Position numbers and translations under genes: made by a program
Notes under the pieces: model-generated
The model's input: the letters and a program-made list of their open reading frames with translations, nothing else
What the model was told of the DNA's origin: nothing
Database searches by the model: none
Part shown: piece after piece, positions 1 to 11,204 of the stretch
Numbering within the stretch: the stretch's first letter is position 1
How the letters are laid out: each line of letters starts with the position of its first letter
Assembly: GCF_030253575.1 (NCBI RefSeq)
Contig: NC_080562.1
Span: 43,005,852-43,069,851, forward strand
Direction of reading: 5' to 3'
From: Rhododendron vialii
Lineage: Eukaryota > Streptophyta > Magnoliopsida > Ericales > Ericaceae
DNA length: 64,000 nucleotides

Positions 1-312
1 GCAACAAACGTATTTTCGTGAGCGTGGGCAATCTACAGTGATTGTATCAGTAACCTTTTTTGTTTATTGCTGTTAACTCTTTCTATCTCTCTTTCTCTTT
101 CTACAATTTCCATGATTTAGATACCAGTAAAAGGCTTCTCCTTCAACAATTCTGAGGTTTTAAGCTGGGCATTTTGCAACTGTAGCAAACCAGAGCGGTC
201 TACCTTTAGGTATCTGTTTCATTATTAGGAGACTAATGCTGGGAGAGTGGGAGGAATGATTCGTTTTAGATGAGTTCATCACTTCAGTGTTATCTTTTTT
301 ATTCTTCGCTGC
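1..312 (+). pseudogene. Fragment of renalase-like oxidoreductase gene (one exon plus flanking introns)
   Basis: This stretch is a diverged copy of positions 52,762-53,043 in the intact oxidoreductase gene. The exon copy is 121-209, the same 89-nt length as exon 7 of the intact gene (52,869-52,957), with the same AG acceptor and GT donor. It keeps an open frame reading IPVKGFSFNNSEVLSW, with only a few substitutions. The copy stops at about 310-312, just where the next intron of the intact gene reaches its acceptor, and the sequence passes directly into the copied 3' end of the CRPK1-like gene. Exons 1-6 may lie upstream of the window; this cannot be seen. On its own the visible part cannot encode a functional enzyme. 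Confidence 0.88.
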
Positions 313-1405
313 TCCGATCGTATATTGCAGTAAAGGTCATGGTTGGAACAGATGTCATTCCCAATGACAACAGTGAATTCTCGAGGTTACCAGAGCTAGA
401 AGTATCAATGTAGGAATTGTTGGTTTTCTCAGGCTTAGCTTTGGGGGTTCTTTTGACCTTGAGGTCCAAGAAATCGGAAATTAGGGCTGGCTTTGTAATC
501 TCTTTCCCTTCAATGTCAATCTCACCCGTTAACATCTTGACCACAGTTGACATGGAGGGCCGGAGATTTGGAGAGTCTTGGGTGCAGAGAAGACCAATCT
601 TCAAGAATCTGCAAGCTACTTCAGCGTCGAATTCCCCATTCAATGACGTATCTACCAATCCCACAAGCTCCCTTCTCTCATAAAGTTCCCATGTCTGTTG
701 CAATAAAATTTACACATTACATTCTGAATAATTTTACAGCACTCATCAAGCAGAACCTGCATTTCTAGGAATGCAGAAATTACAACCTTCTGCTACCATA
801 GGCAATGTCAACTCCTACATCTTATGGTATCTCTATCCTGTTGGTCATACTTAATTCTAAAGAATCATGCTGGAAAAGAACAATGATTTCATTCCAAGGA
901 TGTGCAAAGAAACGATGATGACAATGCTGAATATATAGACAGGAATATGAATTTGTTTCTCCAAGTTTGACGTCTATTATACTGTAGCTCCAACCCATAC
1001 ATAGGTTATACCACCATATCTTCCTTTCATGAGATGATTGTCAGCACTGGATGTACAATTTACACAGAACATAAAAATGCGAAAGTTAGCCACAGCTTAC
1101 TTTTCCTACACGGTTCAATTTTTCATCACCGTTACACCAAGTTTTTCCCTATTACTTTTTGTCGTCATGGAATCATTAGATTAAATGACACACCTAATCA
1201 CCACTTCGTATGAAAATATTGACCAAGTTTGTAGAAAAACTTCGTACCCTTTCGAGAAGATATTGCTCTGCGATAGGTAATCGACTATTCATGTTGCATC
1301 TCCCAGTAACTATTTCCACGAGGAGAACACCAAAGCTGATAGTTGCCAGGTAAAAGACACTAGATGCATTAGTCTTGGTCTGTTGTAGGCAGGTTTACTC
1401 ATGTC
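302..1405 (-). pseudogene. Truncated copy of CRPK1-like kinase gene (last exon and part of the preceding exon)
   Basis: Homologous to 37,993-39,103 plus a scrap matching about 39,560-39,603 of the intact kinase gene. The last exon (about 314-692) keeps its acceptor and an open frame ([10 protein letters not shown] ... [16 protein letters not shown]) with about seven amino-acid changes; its stop is now supplied by oxidoreductase-derived sequence, so the tail reads SSEE. The preceding exon survives only in its 3' part (about 1,245-1,334) and breaks off inside the kinase C-lobe; a further 40 bases at 1,365-1,405 match intronic sequence of the intact gene after a roughly 450-base internal deletion. 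The catalytic lobe (P-loop, HRD, DFG) is absent, so this is a dead fragment. Confidence 0.88.
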
Positions 1406-2225
1406 TTGGTCTGACGTCGAACGGATTTCATTGGGACCTCGCATCTTGAACGCCGGAGGTTCCTCAAATGACGTTGCCCAGGTTTCATTCAAACTTCGCG
1501 TCATGAATAGACGGGTTCAAGATGAACCCATCTGCTCCAGCTATAATAAAGCACGCCAGATTTTGGATGAACCTTAATTTGAATCCGTGTCACATGTTTG
1601 GAATGTCAAAAAAACCCACACATGAAAAAGCAAGAACTACACATTGCCAACGTTCTAAAAATCGCTAGACACCACTACACATTGCTAATGACCATGAAAT
1701 GCCATATAAACGCAATGATCGTGAGCAGTTCTTCATCATGTGCAATGTATTATCCAAGAATAACGAAAGCTATACGTAATGGACATCCCAGTGGACTGGT
1801 TTTGTTTGAGTTAAGAGTGCTAAGAAAGGAAGATTTGAAGAAACCTGTTAGTATGGCAGCGAGACAAGTCCCATCGATTGCTTCCGTTTACTTCCTCAGC
1901 TGTGAGCTGTAGCCTGTGGAGCGGGATGAAAATCCACAAGCTCCTTCATAAAATGGGTTCAATACAATGTGACCAAATCTATTTCTATTTTCATAAAATA
2001 AATTCACTTCAATCATCTTCATACATATCCACATAAGGCCGCATAAGGCTCTTATTTTTTAAGTATGTATTTTTTCGTTTTACGAGACAACTCATTCTCT
2101 CGTTCTAATACATCACACTACTTATTTTAGTTAGTGGAAAACACCCATAGTCTTCTGTATTTGTTTGAAGAGTTAAACCACTCTCAAGCCCTCAAAGCAG
2201 GTTGTGACACAAACTTTGGCCCAAT
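1406..2225. other. Intergenic, no recognisable gene
   Basis: Short open frames only, the longest 104 codons at 1,598-1,912, with no recognisable protein motif. Base composition is AT-rich and no clear repeat structure was seen. Probably degraded transposon or spacer sequence. Confidence 0.4.
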
Positions 2226-2229
2226 GTCG

Positions 2230-2491
2230 GGAGCATCACCAACTCTTACCAATTTTTTCACCCAAATTTGGGTAGAGATTTGGGTCACACTTGTAATTAA
2301 TGAGAGTGAAAAGAAAGTGAAAGAATAGATATGGGTTTGAGTATCTCTCAATTCGGGTGAGGAAATTGGTAGAACTTAAAATGAATAGACAAATGGGTAT
2401 GACGTTGTACTGAAATTTTGGGCATGCGTAATAAAAAATCTGTACCAGTAGCATTTTTGTAAAAGATGTAAGGATTGGAGATGCTCTGAGT
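2230..2491. mobile_element. MITE with about 20-bp imperfect terminal inverted repeats
   Basis: The left end GAGCATCACCAACTCTTAC is mirrored by the complement of the right end, which reads GAGCATCTCCAATCCTTAC. The interior is AT-rich and non-coding. Length of about 260 bp and similar ends are typical of non-autonomous DNA transposons. I could not settle the target-site duplication, so the superfamily is open. Confidence 0.55.
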
Positions 2492-3219
2492 CTCGTATGG
2501 ATGTCTATAGGCTGTGAAGTAGTGAATACAATGCTCGTTGTGCTTTCTACCGAGAATCTAGAATTGCCTATCTCCATATTCATTTGTCTACCAAAAAATA
2601 CTAGGCCACCATTCTGTTAGAGATTTTCAAAATAATGGGTTTTAGTTTGGGTTATTTTTGAAAAGGTGTTCAGAGAAGTTTGTTTTGTGAAAGGTTGCAA
2701 TACCTTTTCATATGAAGTGTGACTTTTTATGAATGGATATAACACCCATTAGTTTGGGAAGTGTTTATTAGGAAGGGATGTGATTGTTAGGAAAGGATGC
2801 GAGATATGGGAGTGCCCCCCAAGAGGTATGACCCTTCTAATGTTTTCATGAAAGGGTGCCTTTTAAGAGGCATATGTCCTTTTAATTAATTGTTTTCAAT
2901 AGACATGACTTTTCCTAACTACTGTCTTTAAAAGACACGACCCTTCGTAATGTGTGTTTCTTTTAAAGACACAACCTTTTACCAAAGCGTGCCTACAAGT
3001 CTATAAATAAGCTTGTAGACACCCCAATCTGGGCTTCCAGATTAGTTTACTTACGATTTTTGATTCCCCGATGATGAAATGGATCAAGAACACCCTGGGA
3101 ATGATTGCGTGTTTGAGCTTTGAGTGTTTGCGAAACCCTTGAACCTAACCTAGCCTAAGCCACTTCAAAAACCAAAAACCCTACTGGTCCGCGCCAGGGC
3201 GCAACCATCCCGCGCCTGG

Positions 3220-3366
3220 GCGCACCATCGCGCACCTGACTCACTCCATCGCGCGACAATGCGCCAGGGCGCACCATCGCGCGACAGACTCACTCCATCG
3301 CGCGACAATGCGTCAGGGCGCACCATCGCGCGACAGACTCACTCTGTCGCGCGATGGTCAAAGCTG
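3220..3366. repeat. GC-rich tandem repeat, 49-bp unit, three copies
   Basis: Units start at 3,220, 3,269 and 3,318, each beginning GCGCACCATCGCGC and containing GACTCACTC. Units 2 and 3 are nearly identical. A related, more degenerate cluster with the same CGCGCGACAG and GCGCCAGGGC words occurs at 4,110-4,215 and a scrap at 3,855-3,890. Much richer in CpG than the surrounding DNA. Confidence 0.85.
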
Positions 3367-3477
3367 TCCCCATCACCTTTATCAGCTGGGATGCTTAGCC
3401 ACCAAGCAAACCTCAACCAGCCTCGTGGACTGGTTGAGCTCCTCTCATTACACCAACCAGATTCACCTCCATCCTTC

Positions 3478-3569
3478 TCTATAAATACCCCCATTCTTCT
3501 TCCATTAAAAGGGTTCAAGAATTTCTATAAATACCCCCATTCTTCTTCCATTAAAAGGGTTCAAGAATT
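3478..3569. repeat. Perfect 46-bp tandem duplication
   Basis: Two directly adjacent, seemingly identical copies (3,478-3,523 and 3,524-3,569), each starting TCTATAAATACCCCC. Each copy contains a TATAAATA word, so a candidate TATA box inside the putative LTR has been doubled. Confidence 0.9.
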
Positions 3570-5019
3570 TCAAAAGAATACACTTTGGGTCACCATTCCC
3601 CATTTTCACACCTCAACCTTCCAAGAACAAAGCTTGTTCTTTGCTTCTACCACTCAAACTCCTCAATCAAGCCTTCAAACATCAAAGTTCAAACACCTTT
3701 CAAACTCAAAAACTCAAAACCGAAGGTATAGCTTACCTTTGTTCTGTTTTCTGTTCTGATCTCTGAGGGGGGCTGGCAGGGCCAAGGCTGGTAATCAATA
3801 CCAGTTCTGGTCCTAAAGCTGGCAAGATTTTAAAAACCGTTATGGTAGGAACCAGCGCGCGATGGTCCCACTCTCTCGCGCGACACTCCGGTGCTGCATG
3901 AGATGGACCGCGTGGGGATTGGTGTCCTACTGTTTTGTGCTTTATTTTGTGTATAGATCACTCTGTTGAGCATGTTAATAACCAATTTACTGCTTTCCTT
4001 TGTTAGAAATTGCTAGCCGTAGTTCAATTTGCATGTCTTCTGTTTTGGAGTACCCCTGGGATCATTCTGGACCTGTCCCAGAACCTAGAAATGTGTAAAC
4101 CAAATACTGGTCCGCGCCAGGGCTCACCATCACGCGCCAGACTGGCTCCATCGCGCGACAGTGCGCCAAGGCGCATCCTCGCGCGCCAGACTGGCTCCGT
4201 CGCGCGACAGTATGCCTCTGACCAGTGAGTGGCCTTGCATGGGTAGCTTAGTTTTAGGTCATTATTTTGTCCCCACACTGTTTATGGGGTGTTTTATTAA
4301 TTTGTAAGGCTTTAAACTCTTTTAAACTGTATATTATGTTGCTATATGAATTGCGTGGTTTGTCCTGGGTGTGCACTGGTCCTTCCAGAGCCCAGATGGT
4401 TTAAGAATAAGAGCTGTGGGTTTGAGCTCACCGGCACGCGCGTGTCTTGGAGTTGTGCGCGCAGGAGTGAACAGCATGCAGTGACTTGTTCGGTGCATGC
4501 TGGTTTCTTCCTGCGCACGTCACTCCAAAACAGGGGCCTCCCAGTTTGTTTAAACTCCCACAGCAGTCTGTTCTCATCCTATACTAACTGCTCATCCATG
4601 CTATCATTCACATCTTGCAAACATGTTACAGTTTTAAATCTCCGATTAACTGTTCCCCTGCCCTAATTGGCTAAAAATTGATTAATCAAACAGAATCGTA
4701 AACAAACATCTTTCGCAAATGCCTAAGTAGAGACCGATCTCCGGATTGGGCGAGAGGGGTGCCATAAAACCCTTCCCCTCTCGGAACCTGGCTCCCGAAC
4801 CCAGATATGGTTATGACGGACTGGTTCCTTAACTTTTTCAAATCAAACAGCGCGGCAAGTGCTTCGAAATACGGTTCCTTGGGTGTTGGACCTTCAAACC
4901 CTAGTGGCAACTCTGTATTTTCGCGAGCGCTTGACGTCCAGCTAAAAAAAGCGCTCCCTCGACCCGGATGGTCTCGCGTCTCGGAATCCGGAAATTCCGA
5001 AGGGCACGCTGCCCACAAA

Positions 5020-6025
5020 GCTCATTTGTAAAGTCATTTGTTACACCAAAAATTCCATGTTGGATTGCTCTCTCTACACACTCTCTTTCTAGAATTTTAG
5101 GCATACCGGTATTCTGTTATTCTGCAGAAATAGAATATCGGTTCTTTGGTTCTTTTATATTTGTCTAGCAAATATTCTGTCCATTTTCGTTAGTGCAAAT
5201 GCAAACGGAAAGAATTTCGAGTTCGGGCTTTGATTTATCTTGAAGGCAGATTTGCTGTAACCCTTTGCATACCGTTTGGTGGGGGCAAATACTGTCTTTT
5301 TAGGATAGCAACATAGTCGTGACTCGAAGCATATTTCAGCATTTGTGGAGGTTTCGCCAACAGTTCAGAATTTGCAGCACCGTTTTTCCAACACATTCTA
5401 GGTACAGGTTCAATCGCAAAGGCACCCAAACACATTGGACTAACAAACTGCAAAACTAGACTTGGGTTTTGACCTGACAGGAATACGACTCCAAGGGGCT
5501 GGATACCTGATATTCATGTTAATACCATAATGAGATTTCAGTAAGAACCATGTTTGATACCAAGGATAAAGCAAAAATAAAAAATGAAGGGCAGCCAAGC
5601 AAGAATTTTCATATCTGCCTAATGATTAAGATGTCATTGCATAGCAGCCATATGTAGCATGGTTCAAACAGAAGCCATAAAACTCAGGTAGTCAGGTACA
5701 ATATAAGGCACAAAAAGCAATGAATGATGTATTAAGGAGATTTTTTGTGCTACTTTAGGGGTTCCTTGATTAGTACTTACCAAATTGAAAAGAAAAGGTT
5801 AGCCTATAGAAATAGAACTTTGTTACCAATGTAGTCAATAGTCATTTTCATGGAACAGGATGCTAACAATATTTCAATAACATTCATTGATTATGCTTCA
5901 AAAAACTAAAGCAGCTAGCAAGAAAGAATATATACTTTGAAGGAAGCGAAGAAATGCTGCCGTTATAAAAATACTGGAAAGACTATATAAGGCATCCTTT
6001 TGAAAAATATCTAGTAGAGAAATAC
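5020..6025. other. Non-coding stretch downstream of the callose synthase fragment
   Basis: I looked on the minus strand for the exons that should follow in a callose synthase (membrane segments and the catalytic region) and found none. The sequence from 5,470 to 6,025 resembles intron; 5,020-5,470 has short open frames without known motifs. Confidence 0.4.
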
Positions 6026-8867
6026 CTTTCCATGCAACAATAACCATTGCCTGCAGTACAACAATTCAAAAAATTAGTTTCTGACACAATAAGCTGAAGT
6101 TAGGAGTAAAAGACATTGTCCACCCATTTACAGTTCTGTTGCAAGAGAATACCTGCAAAGCCAGAATGTAGAATGTCCACATATGATCAAAACTTCTCAA
6201 GTTGTGCCAGAATGATCGCGTCTCAACAAAATATGATTTGCCCGTGCTTCTATCCTTTCCAGGAGTTGCTTCTCTTCCCTGATATAGCCAGCTAATGAAG
6301 CAGAAATTCAATTAAATTAAAGCCGTAACGTCTGCTTAGAATATAGAAGTACCTAATTCATGCCATGTGTTGATTTGAAAAATTCAACATCATCACGCAT
6401 AGGCCAACCCAGTGAGAAGCAGTCCGTGGACCTGAAAAAAATGGAGTAGAATGGTATTGATAAGTATAAGAAGCCAAAGCACCTGTCAGAATCTTCGTTA
6501 ATGACCTTCGAATTTGCTCAATTTAACTCATTACAGACCAGAAATACTCGTTCAAGTCATCATAGTTACACCAATTTGCATGAGCGGCTTTTCCACCTTT
6601 ACTCTTATCGGCTTCCTAGAATATCATAACCACACATTTAGTATCAAATAGAAGAAAAAGGCAAAAGCCTAACAATAGGGTGCATGAGAGATACCCTATC
6701 TATTACTCGGTAAAGGGGTGATACAACTTTCCGCAGGAAAGACTCATCATCTCCTCCGTATGAAGGCTTAATGTTTTCTCCGGTAACAATACTAACATTT
6801 CCAGCCAGCAAACCATGAAGCTCATATGCCATCTGAACACAAGCCAAGATATTGGTATGATATGATAAATCATTGTAGTATAGAAATCAAGTGGAATATT
6901 CACAGATGAATGAACTACTCACATTGTGAAAGATGTAGCATAGGCATTCCGGCATAAATCGAACATTAGCTGCTTCACCCTAGATAAGAAGATTGAGTCC
7001 CATGTAAAGTATCTTCCTCTGTTGCACTTCTTGTTGCCCTTGAGGGAGTCTACATGAACAAAATTAAAAATACTTCCATAAGGAGCTCATATTCAAACAA
7101 TGAAAGCAAGAGTATATGGAACAATTCCACCTTAGACAAGTAGATGTAGGTACAATATCTCACCTTAAACTGTGTTTTCTTCCCAAGAACTTACACCATG
7201 TATTGTAGTTCTTAAAGAGCTTGCTCATAACCGCATCAACAGCTCGATCATCAAGCTGGAGAAGAGAGATGCATGTACTTTAATTAGCGACTGAGAATTG
7301 AGAAGGACGCGTATGACAAGTCATTACGTTCAACACATTCTTGCAACATAAATCTCAGACATGTCAGGGATAAAAAAGAAACAGAAAGCTCCCATTAGAA
7401 AAAAGGCTTATGGGATAGGAGTACCTATAGAAAAAGAAAAAAAAGAACTTATAGTGATATACATCAAGTAATCTTCACGTTTACCTCTGAACTTCCGATG
7501 CATCATCATGAAAATCTAAATGCAACAGTATTTAAAACAGTTGTTCGTTCATTGATCACATTATACCGAAAGGCAATAATTAACTAATTTATAAATGATT
7601 TTGATATTTGACAAATCCGTACATACCTTGTTTAAAGGCTCAGGCTTGGGATTAAGCCTTATATGAACATTAGCAAGAAGCAGAAGCAGATGCTCCCTCT
7701 GGTTCCTGACAGTGTCTTTCTGTACACACAAAAATAAACTTGAGACATTTGTTAATTGTCAAAAATAACACTATGACTCTTCACAATTGACATCTCATTG
7801 TCTAGATTAACGATGCTTTCTTGAAACCCAAACATGGCCCTAAGCCAATCAAGAAGATCCAACTCCCCTGCTTTCTGCCTGTTCTGCTCAAATGAAGATG
7901 GCCAGTTTAAACCACGTGTATTCTTTAGTGCCGCCACAGCGGCCTTTACCTGGTAAAACAAGCACAGACAAAGTTATGTATAACACAATGTGCATATCCA
8001 TGTATTTGTCATATACAATTGTGTGTATATCAAGTATACCTCTTCAAGCTGCATGATGGACTGTGATGCCCCAGCAGAATCCAGCGGAAGAATGTTATAA
8101 GGGGCGTAGATTTCCTTCTTTGCCTGGACATCCTTGGCTGCTTCAATAATCTGTTCCCACGAAGAAAGAAAAATACAATTAATAAGCTCGTCGCACCATC
8201 AAAGTGTCTATCCAATACAATCAAACAAAGAAACATTAAATCATGAAATGGATTTATAAGTCATTAGACAATTCAAGAAAAAGCAACAGGGCAGAACTTA
8301 CCTCTGGAGCAACTTCCTCAACTTTTTCAGTCTTGTTAACAGCACAAAGGACTTCAAAAAGAACTCCAGCTGTCTGGTAAGCTTTGCCGAGTTGGGCTCT
8401 AACGAAAACAGAAAAGGAATTGGCAGCAGTACATCAATTCCTTTGTACTGAGACAAGAATTTGTACTAATGTGTCAATGGGATTAAGTACAGTACCTATC
8501 TGCTTGCTCTCCCTTGTCCAGAGCTCTGACGTAATGCTCATAGTATTGCCGGTAGAAGCTCTCGATTTCCCGTGCATCTGTCTTCTTAACCCGAGAGGCC
8601 AGACTCGAGGCATTGTCCTGAATCACGATTACCAACTTTCTTTACGAAAATTCCTTTCAAATTGGTAATGACCAAAGAATCCATTTCAAGTAAATTTGTG
8701 CAGATATATGCATATGGTTATATCTACAATTCGTGGAAATTCATGCCTGTGATTTATACCTGTTTAAGATGCCTCAATCATTCCCATGAAACAATGAAAT
8801 CGAACTCAGCAACTCAGAAATATACAATCCAAACGCCCAACGGAGCTTGATTTTCCTAATCCTATCC

Positions 8868-9700
8868 TAAAATGAAAATAGCCTAATATAGGAACCCCCA
8901 TCTCAAGATTATCGGAGGGTACTCACTCGAAAAATACGGGAGCCTGATTTACCGACGCTCAGTCGCTCACTGCTCTGGCGCGGAAATTGGAAGGTGAAAA
9001 GTACGGGAGCTCCTCTAATCTAATTGTTTCAAACCGCTCCTGAGGTTTCCGAAAAATGATACGCTAACGCTAATAAATTATGCACCCTTATTAGGTTAAG
9101 TTTATTAATTGCCCCGGAGCGGCCACCTTTGCTCGTGGTAGCCAGGGCTCACGGATTTATTCTGTGATTCCTCGCGCTATAAGCTGGCCCGCAATGTGTT
9201 CAGAGAGCAGTTCCGTGGGGTTACTGAAGATTACATCAGTGTTTTGTGCCTATGGTTTGAGTTGAGTTTTAGCTACGTTTTCCGCTAGATAGTCTACCAC
9301 CAAGTCATAAATAGACCCTATATCGACACCTCCTGCTAGTCTATTTTGCTAGTACACGTCGTAGAACGTGTAGTTTGTAGTACTTTCAGCAGTTCTAGTG
9401 TATTAGATTTTCTTAATTTTGGCTCACTCCTATTATTGTGATGTTATTCGCGATCTGGCTTGAATCAAATATGCAATTGCTGTTGATTAGGAAAAATAAT
9501 AATGAGACCCCTAACTCAGGCGGTCAGCCTTGACGTCATAACGGAAGTTAACGGGAAACATGTTTTTTGACTACTCTACCCTCAGCTTCGTCAGCCAAGT
9601 CAGATTAGCTTCAATGAACCATTGTCATGACTCATGAGCGTGACCGTATCTGGTCACGGCTCATCAACCGTTTCTCTCTCCCTCTGAATCAAATTAAAGC
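8868..9700. other. Long intron of the callose synthase fragment, possibly with inserted repeat
   Basis: Lies between the first two visible exons. It is less AT-rich than the other introns, and 9,060-9,480 has an unfamiliar, moderately GC-rich texture that may be an old transposon piece. No open frame with a known motif was found. Confidence 0.3.
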
Positions 9701-9714
9701 CCCGCGCTCACAAA

Positions 9715-9717
<3 letters not shown>

Positions 9718-9778
<61 letters not shown>
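9718..9778. repeat. (CT)n microsatellite
   Basis: About 30 uninterrupted CT dinucleotides in the intron of the callose synthase fragment. Confidence 0.97.
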
Positions 9779-9780
<2 letters not shown>

Positions 9781-10044
9781 GCAGAGTTGGTGGAGTGGAT
9801 TTTGTGAAAGAAGACTGAACGAGATTCTGAAATTATCTGACATGTAACTGTGTGTGTAAGATATGAGTGAATACGACAACAAAGTGGAAGTGGATGGATT
9901 AAAAACAAACGAAGAGGTAGCAGAGCAGAGCAGAGAAATGGCCAATACCAGCTCTAGACGCTGAAGCAGAGCCGTCTTAAACTGCCGAACACCACGACCG
10001 CATGCAATAATCACAAGAGAGATCGATGCAGGGTGGTCATAAAA

Positions 10045-10049
<5 letters not shown>

Positions 10050-10086
<37 letters not shown>

Positions 10087-10174
10087 GAATGTAGTATTTA
10101 GTGTGATGCGAAATGAGGAGGTTAGTGACGTACCGGAGGCCGACGAGAGGCGTGAGGAGAAAGAATATCAAATT

Positions 10175-10205
<31 letters not shown>
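10050..10205. repeat. Two (GA)n microsatellites
   Basis: Pure GA tracts at about 10,048-10,084 and 10,176-10,204, with a third, shorter one at 10,492-10,514 next to a CA run. They generate the arginine/glutamate-rich and serine/leucine-rich spurious frames here. Confidence 0.95.
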
Positions 10206-10210
<5 letters not shown>

Positions 10211-10789
10211 GTCCGGGAGAGAGAGGGAGAGGGGGAGATTAGGGTCAGGTGGGGTTGGGGAATAAAACAGGAGAGAGGAAGGGGACAGGTGTCAGTAGTT
10301 TTAAGAAGAATTTCTTCATTGCCAAAGGTGCTTGAAAGACTCGGAATATTATAAATCCCGCCACCATTCTGTTTAAACAGCCATTTGACTCCCTCCTTGA
10401 TGACCCTGTCACTCGTAAGATTTGTACGGTCCTCCTTTTTTTTTTTTTTGGCAAAAAGACTCCGAACAATCTCAAACAGACACACACACACACGAGAGAG
10501 AGAGAGAGAGAGAGGCCATGAAGGTACCGTACAAAACCACAAAGATAGAGGGAGGGACCAAAAATAGAAAAACAGAAGAAGAAAAACGGACCTCTAATCA
10601 TCACCGCAATATAGGAGTAGGAGTAGGAGGGAGTAAGTCACGATGGTGGCATTTTTTCCAGTGTGTAAATAAGCGATTCCAATTACGTTCCCTTTAAAAT
10701 CTTGTACAATATATCAATCACGTTACATTATGGACATGTCATTGCCCACGACTCCATTTAGAAAAGCTCCATGTCTTCTTTCTAGTACT
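10205..10789. other. Non-coding, low complexity
   Basis: Purine-rich sequence and short homopolymers. No trace of the missing first exons of the callose synthase gene was found on the minus strand, so the fragment's upstream border lies at about 10,002. Confidence 0.4.
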
Positions 10790-10798
10790 ATAAAAAAA

Positions 10799-10939
10799 GG
10801 GAAATGATTTTCAGATTTCCTTTTTTGATATATGCACTACACTTTTTGTCCTTTAATGAAAAATTACACGCAAAAGTTTCACTAAGGGACAAAAATGGAG
10901 TGCCTTTTAAAAAAAAAAAGAGTACGAAAATCACTTCCC
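10799..10939. mobile_element. Small MITE with 9-bp target-site duplication (Mutator- or hAT-like)
   Basis: Begins GGGAAATGATTTTC and ends with the complement of GGGAAGTGATTTTC, about 14 bp of terminal inverted repeat. Flanks are ATAAAAAAA at 10,790-10,798 and ATAAAAAAG at 10,940-10,948, a 9-bp duplication with one mismatch (or 8 bp without). At 141 bp it carries no gene. Confidence 0.75.
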
Positions 10940-11204
10940 ATAAAAAAGTGGTGAATTTTTCATATGGATATATACAACTAGCAAAGTACTACTGTAATTA
11001 GAAAACACAAGGCACACACTAGCTTATGATTTTCAATTTCCATCTTCCATATTTTCTATTGCATTGATAAAGAGGAAAAGGGTACATCGTCAAATATGAA
11101 TGGAACTTCTGATGGCAATAAAACAAGAAGCCATCTGTTTTCACATTGAGCTACTGGAGAAAGCTCGAAAAATGCTAACAAAGAATGAACACATGCAGTG
11201 TATA

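Larger units (their letters stand above)
3008..5012. mobile_element. Probable LTR relic of a Tat/Ogre-type Ty3-gypsy retrotransposon
   Basis: A possible left end begins TGTAGACACCCC near 3,016. The right part (4,730-4,930) has the flavour I associate with the 3' end of Tat-clade LTRs: a stretch around CCGGATTGGGCGAGAGGGG, then GTGGCAACTCTG near 4,902. No gag-pol reading frame follows, so this would be a solo or truncated LTR. Internal repeats (49-bp and 46-bp tandem units) are listed separately. The assignment rests on remembered family appearance rather than an alignment and the borders are soft. Confidence 0.4.
6026..10002 (-). pseudogene. Callose synthase (GSL/CalS) gene fragment, N-terminal cytosolic region, broken
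   Basis: Thirteen exons are recognisable in order: about 10,002-9,949, 8,617-8,496, 8,398-8,302, 8,150-8,040, 7,949-7,821, 7,719-7,627, 7,255-7,164, 7,049-6,923, 6,832-6,695, 6,615-6,539, 6,431-6,353, 6,278-6,153, 6,050-6,026. They encode family-typical pieces such as GRGVRQFKTALLQRLE, AQLGKAYQTAGVLFEVL, LDLLDWLRAMFGFQ, MAYELHGLLAGNVSIVTGEN and NYDDLNEYFW, closest in my memory to the CalS7 type. Callose synthases make (1,3)-beta-glucan at the plasma membrane; this part is the cytosolic N-terminal region before the membrane and catalytic domains, which are absent. Lesions: TAG for Trp at 6,980-6,982, TAG for Gln at 6,353-6,355, and a splice donor at 7,820-7,819 reading GA. Homology also ends abruptly inside exon 1. 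All exon phases still fit, so decay is recent. Confidence 0.9.

Noticed and set aside
3220-3366. CRISPR-like array
   Set aside because: Units are directly adjacent without unique spacers, and the sequence is a plant nuclear genome.
3259-3759. 166-codon plus-strand frame as a protein gene
   Set aside because: Its N-terminal part is only the translated 49-bp tandem repeat and the rest translates the 46-bp duplication; no known domain.
6066-6311. Separate minus-strand frames in 6-8 kb as independent small genes
   Set aside because: They are individual exons of the callose synthase fragment read through into introns.
9627-10697. Ser/Leu- and Arg/Glu-rich frames near 9.6-10.7 kb as genes
   Set aside because: Produced by (CT)n and (GA)n tracts. 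Only the short GRGVRQFKTALLQRLE part is real exon, and that belongs to the callose synthase fragment.
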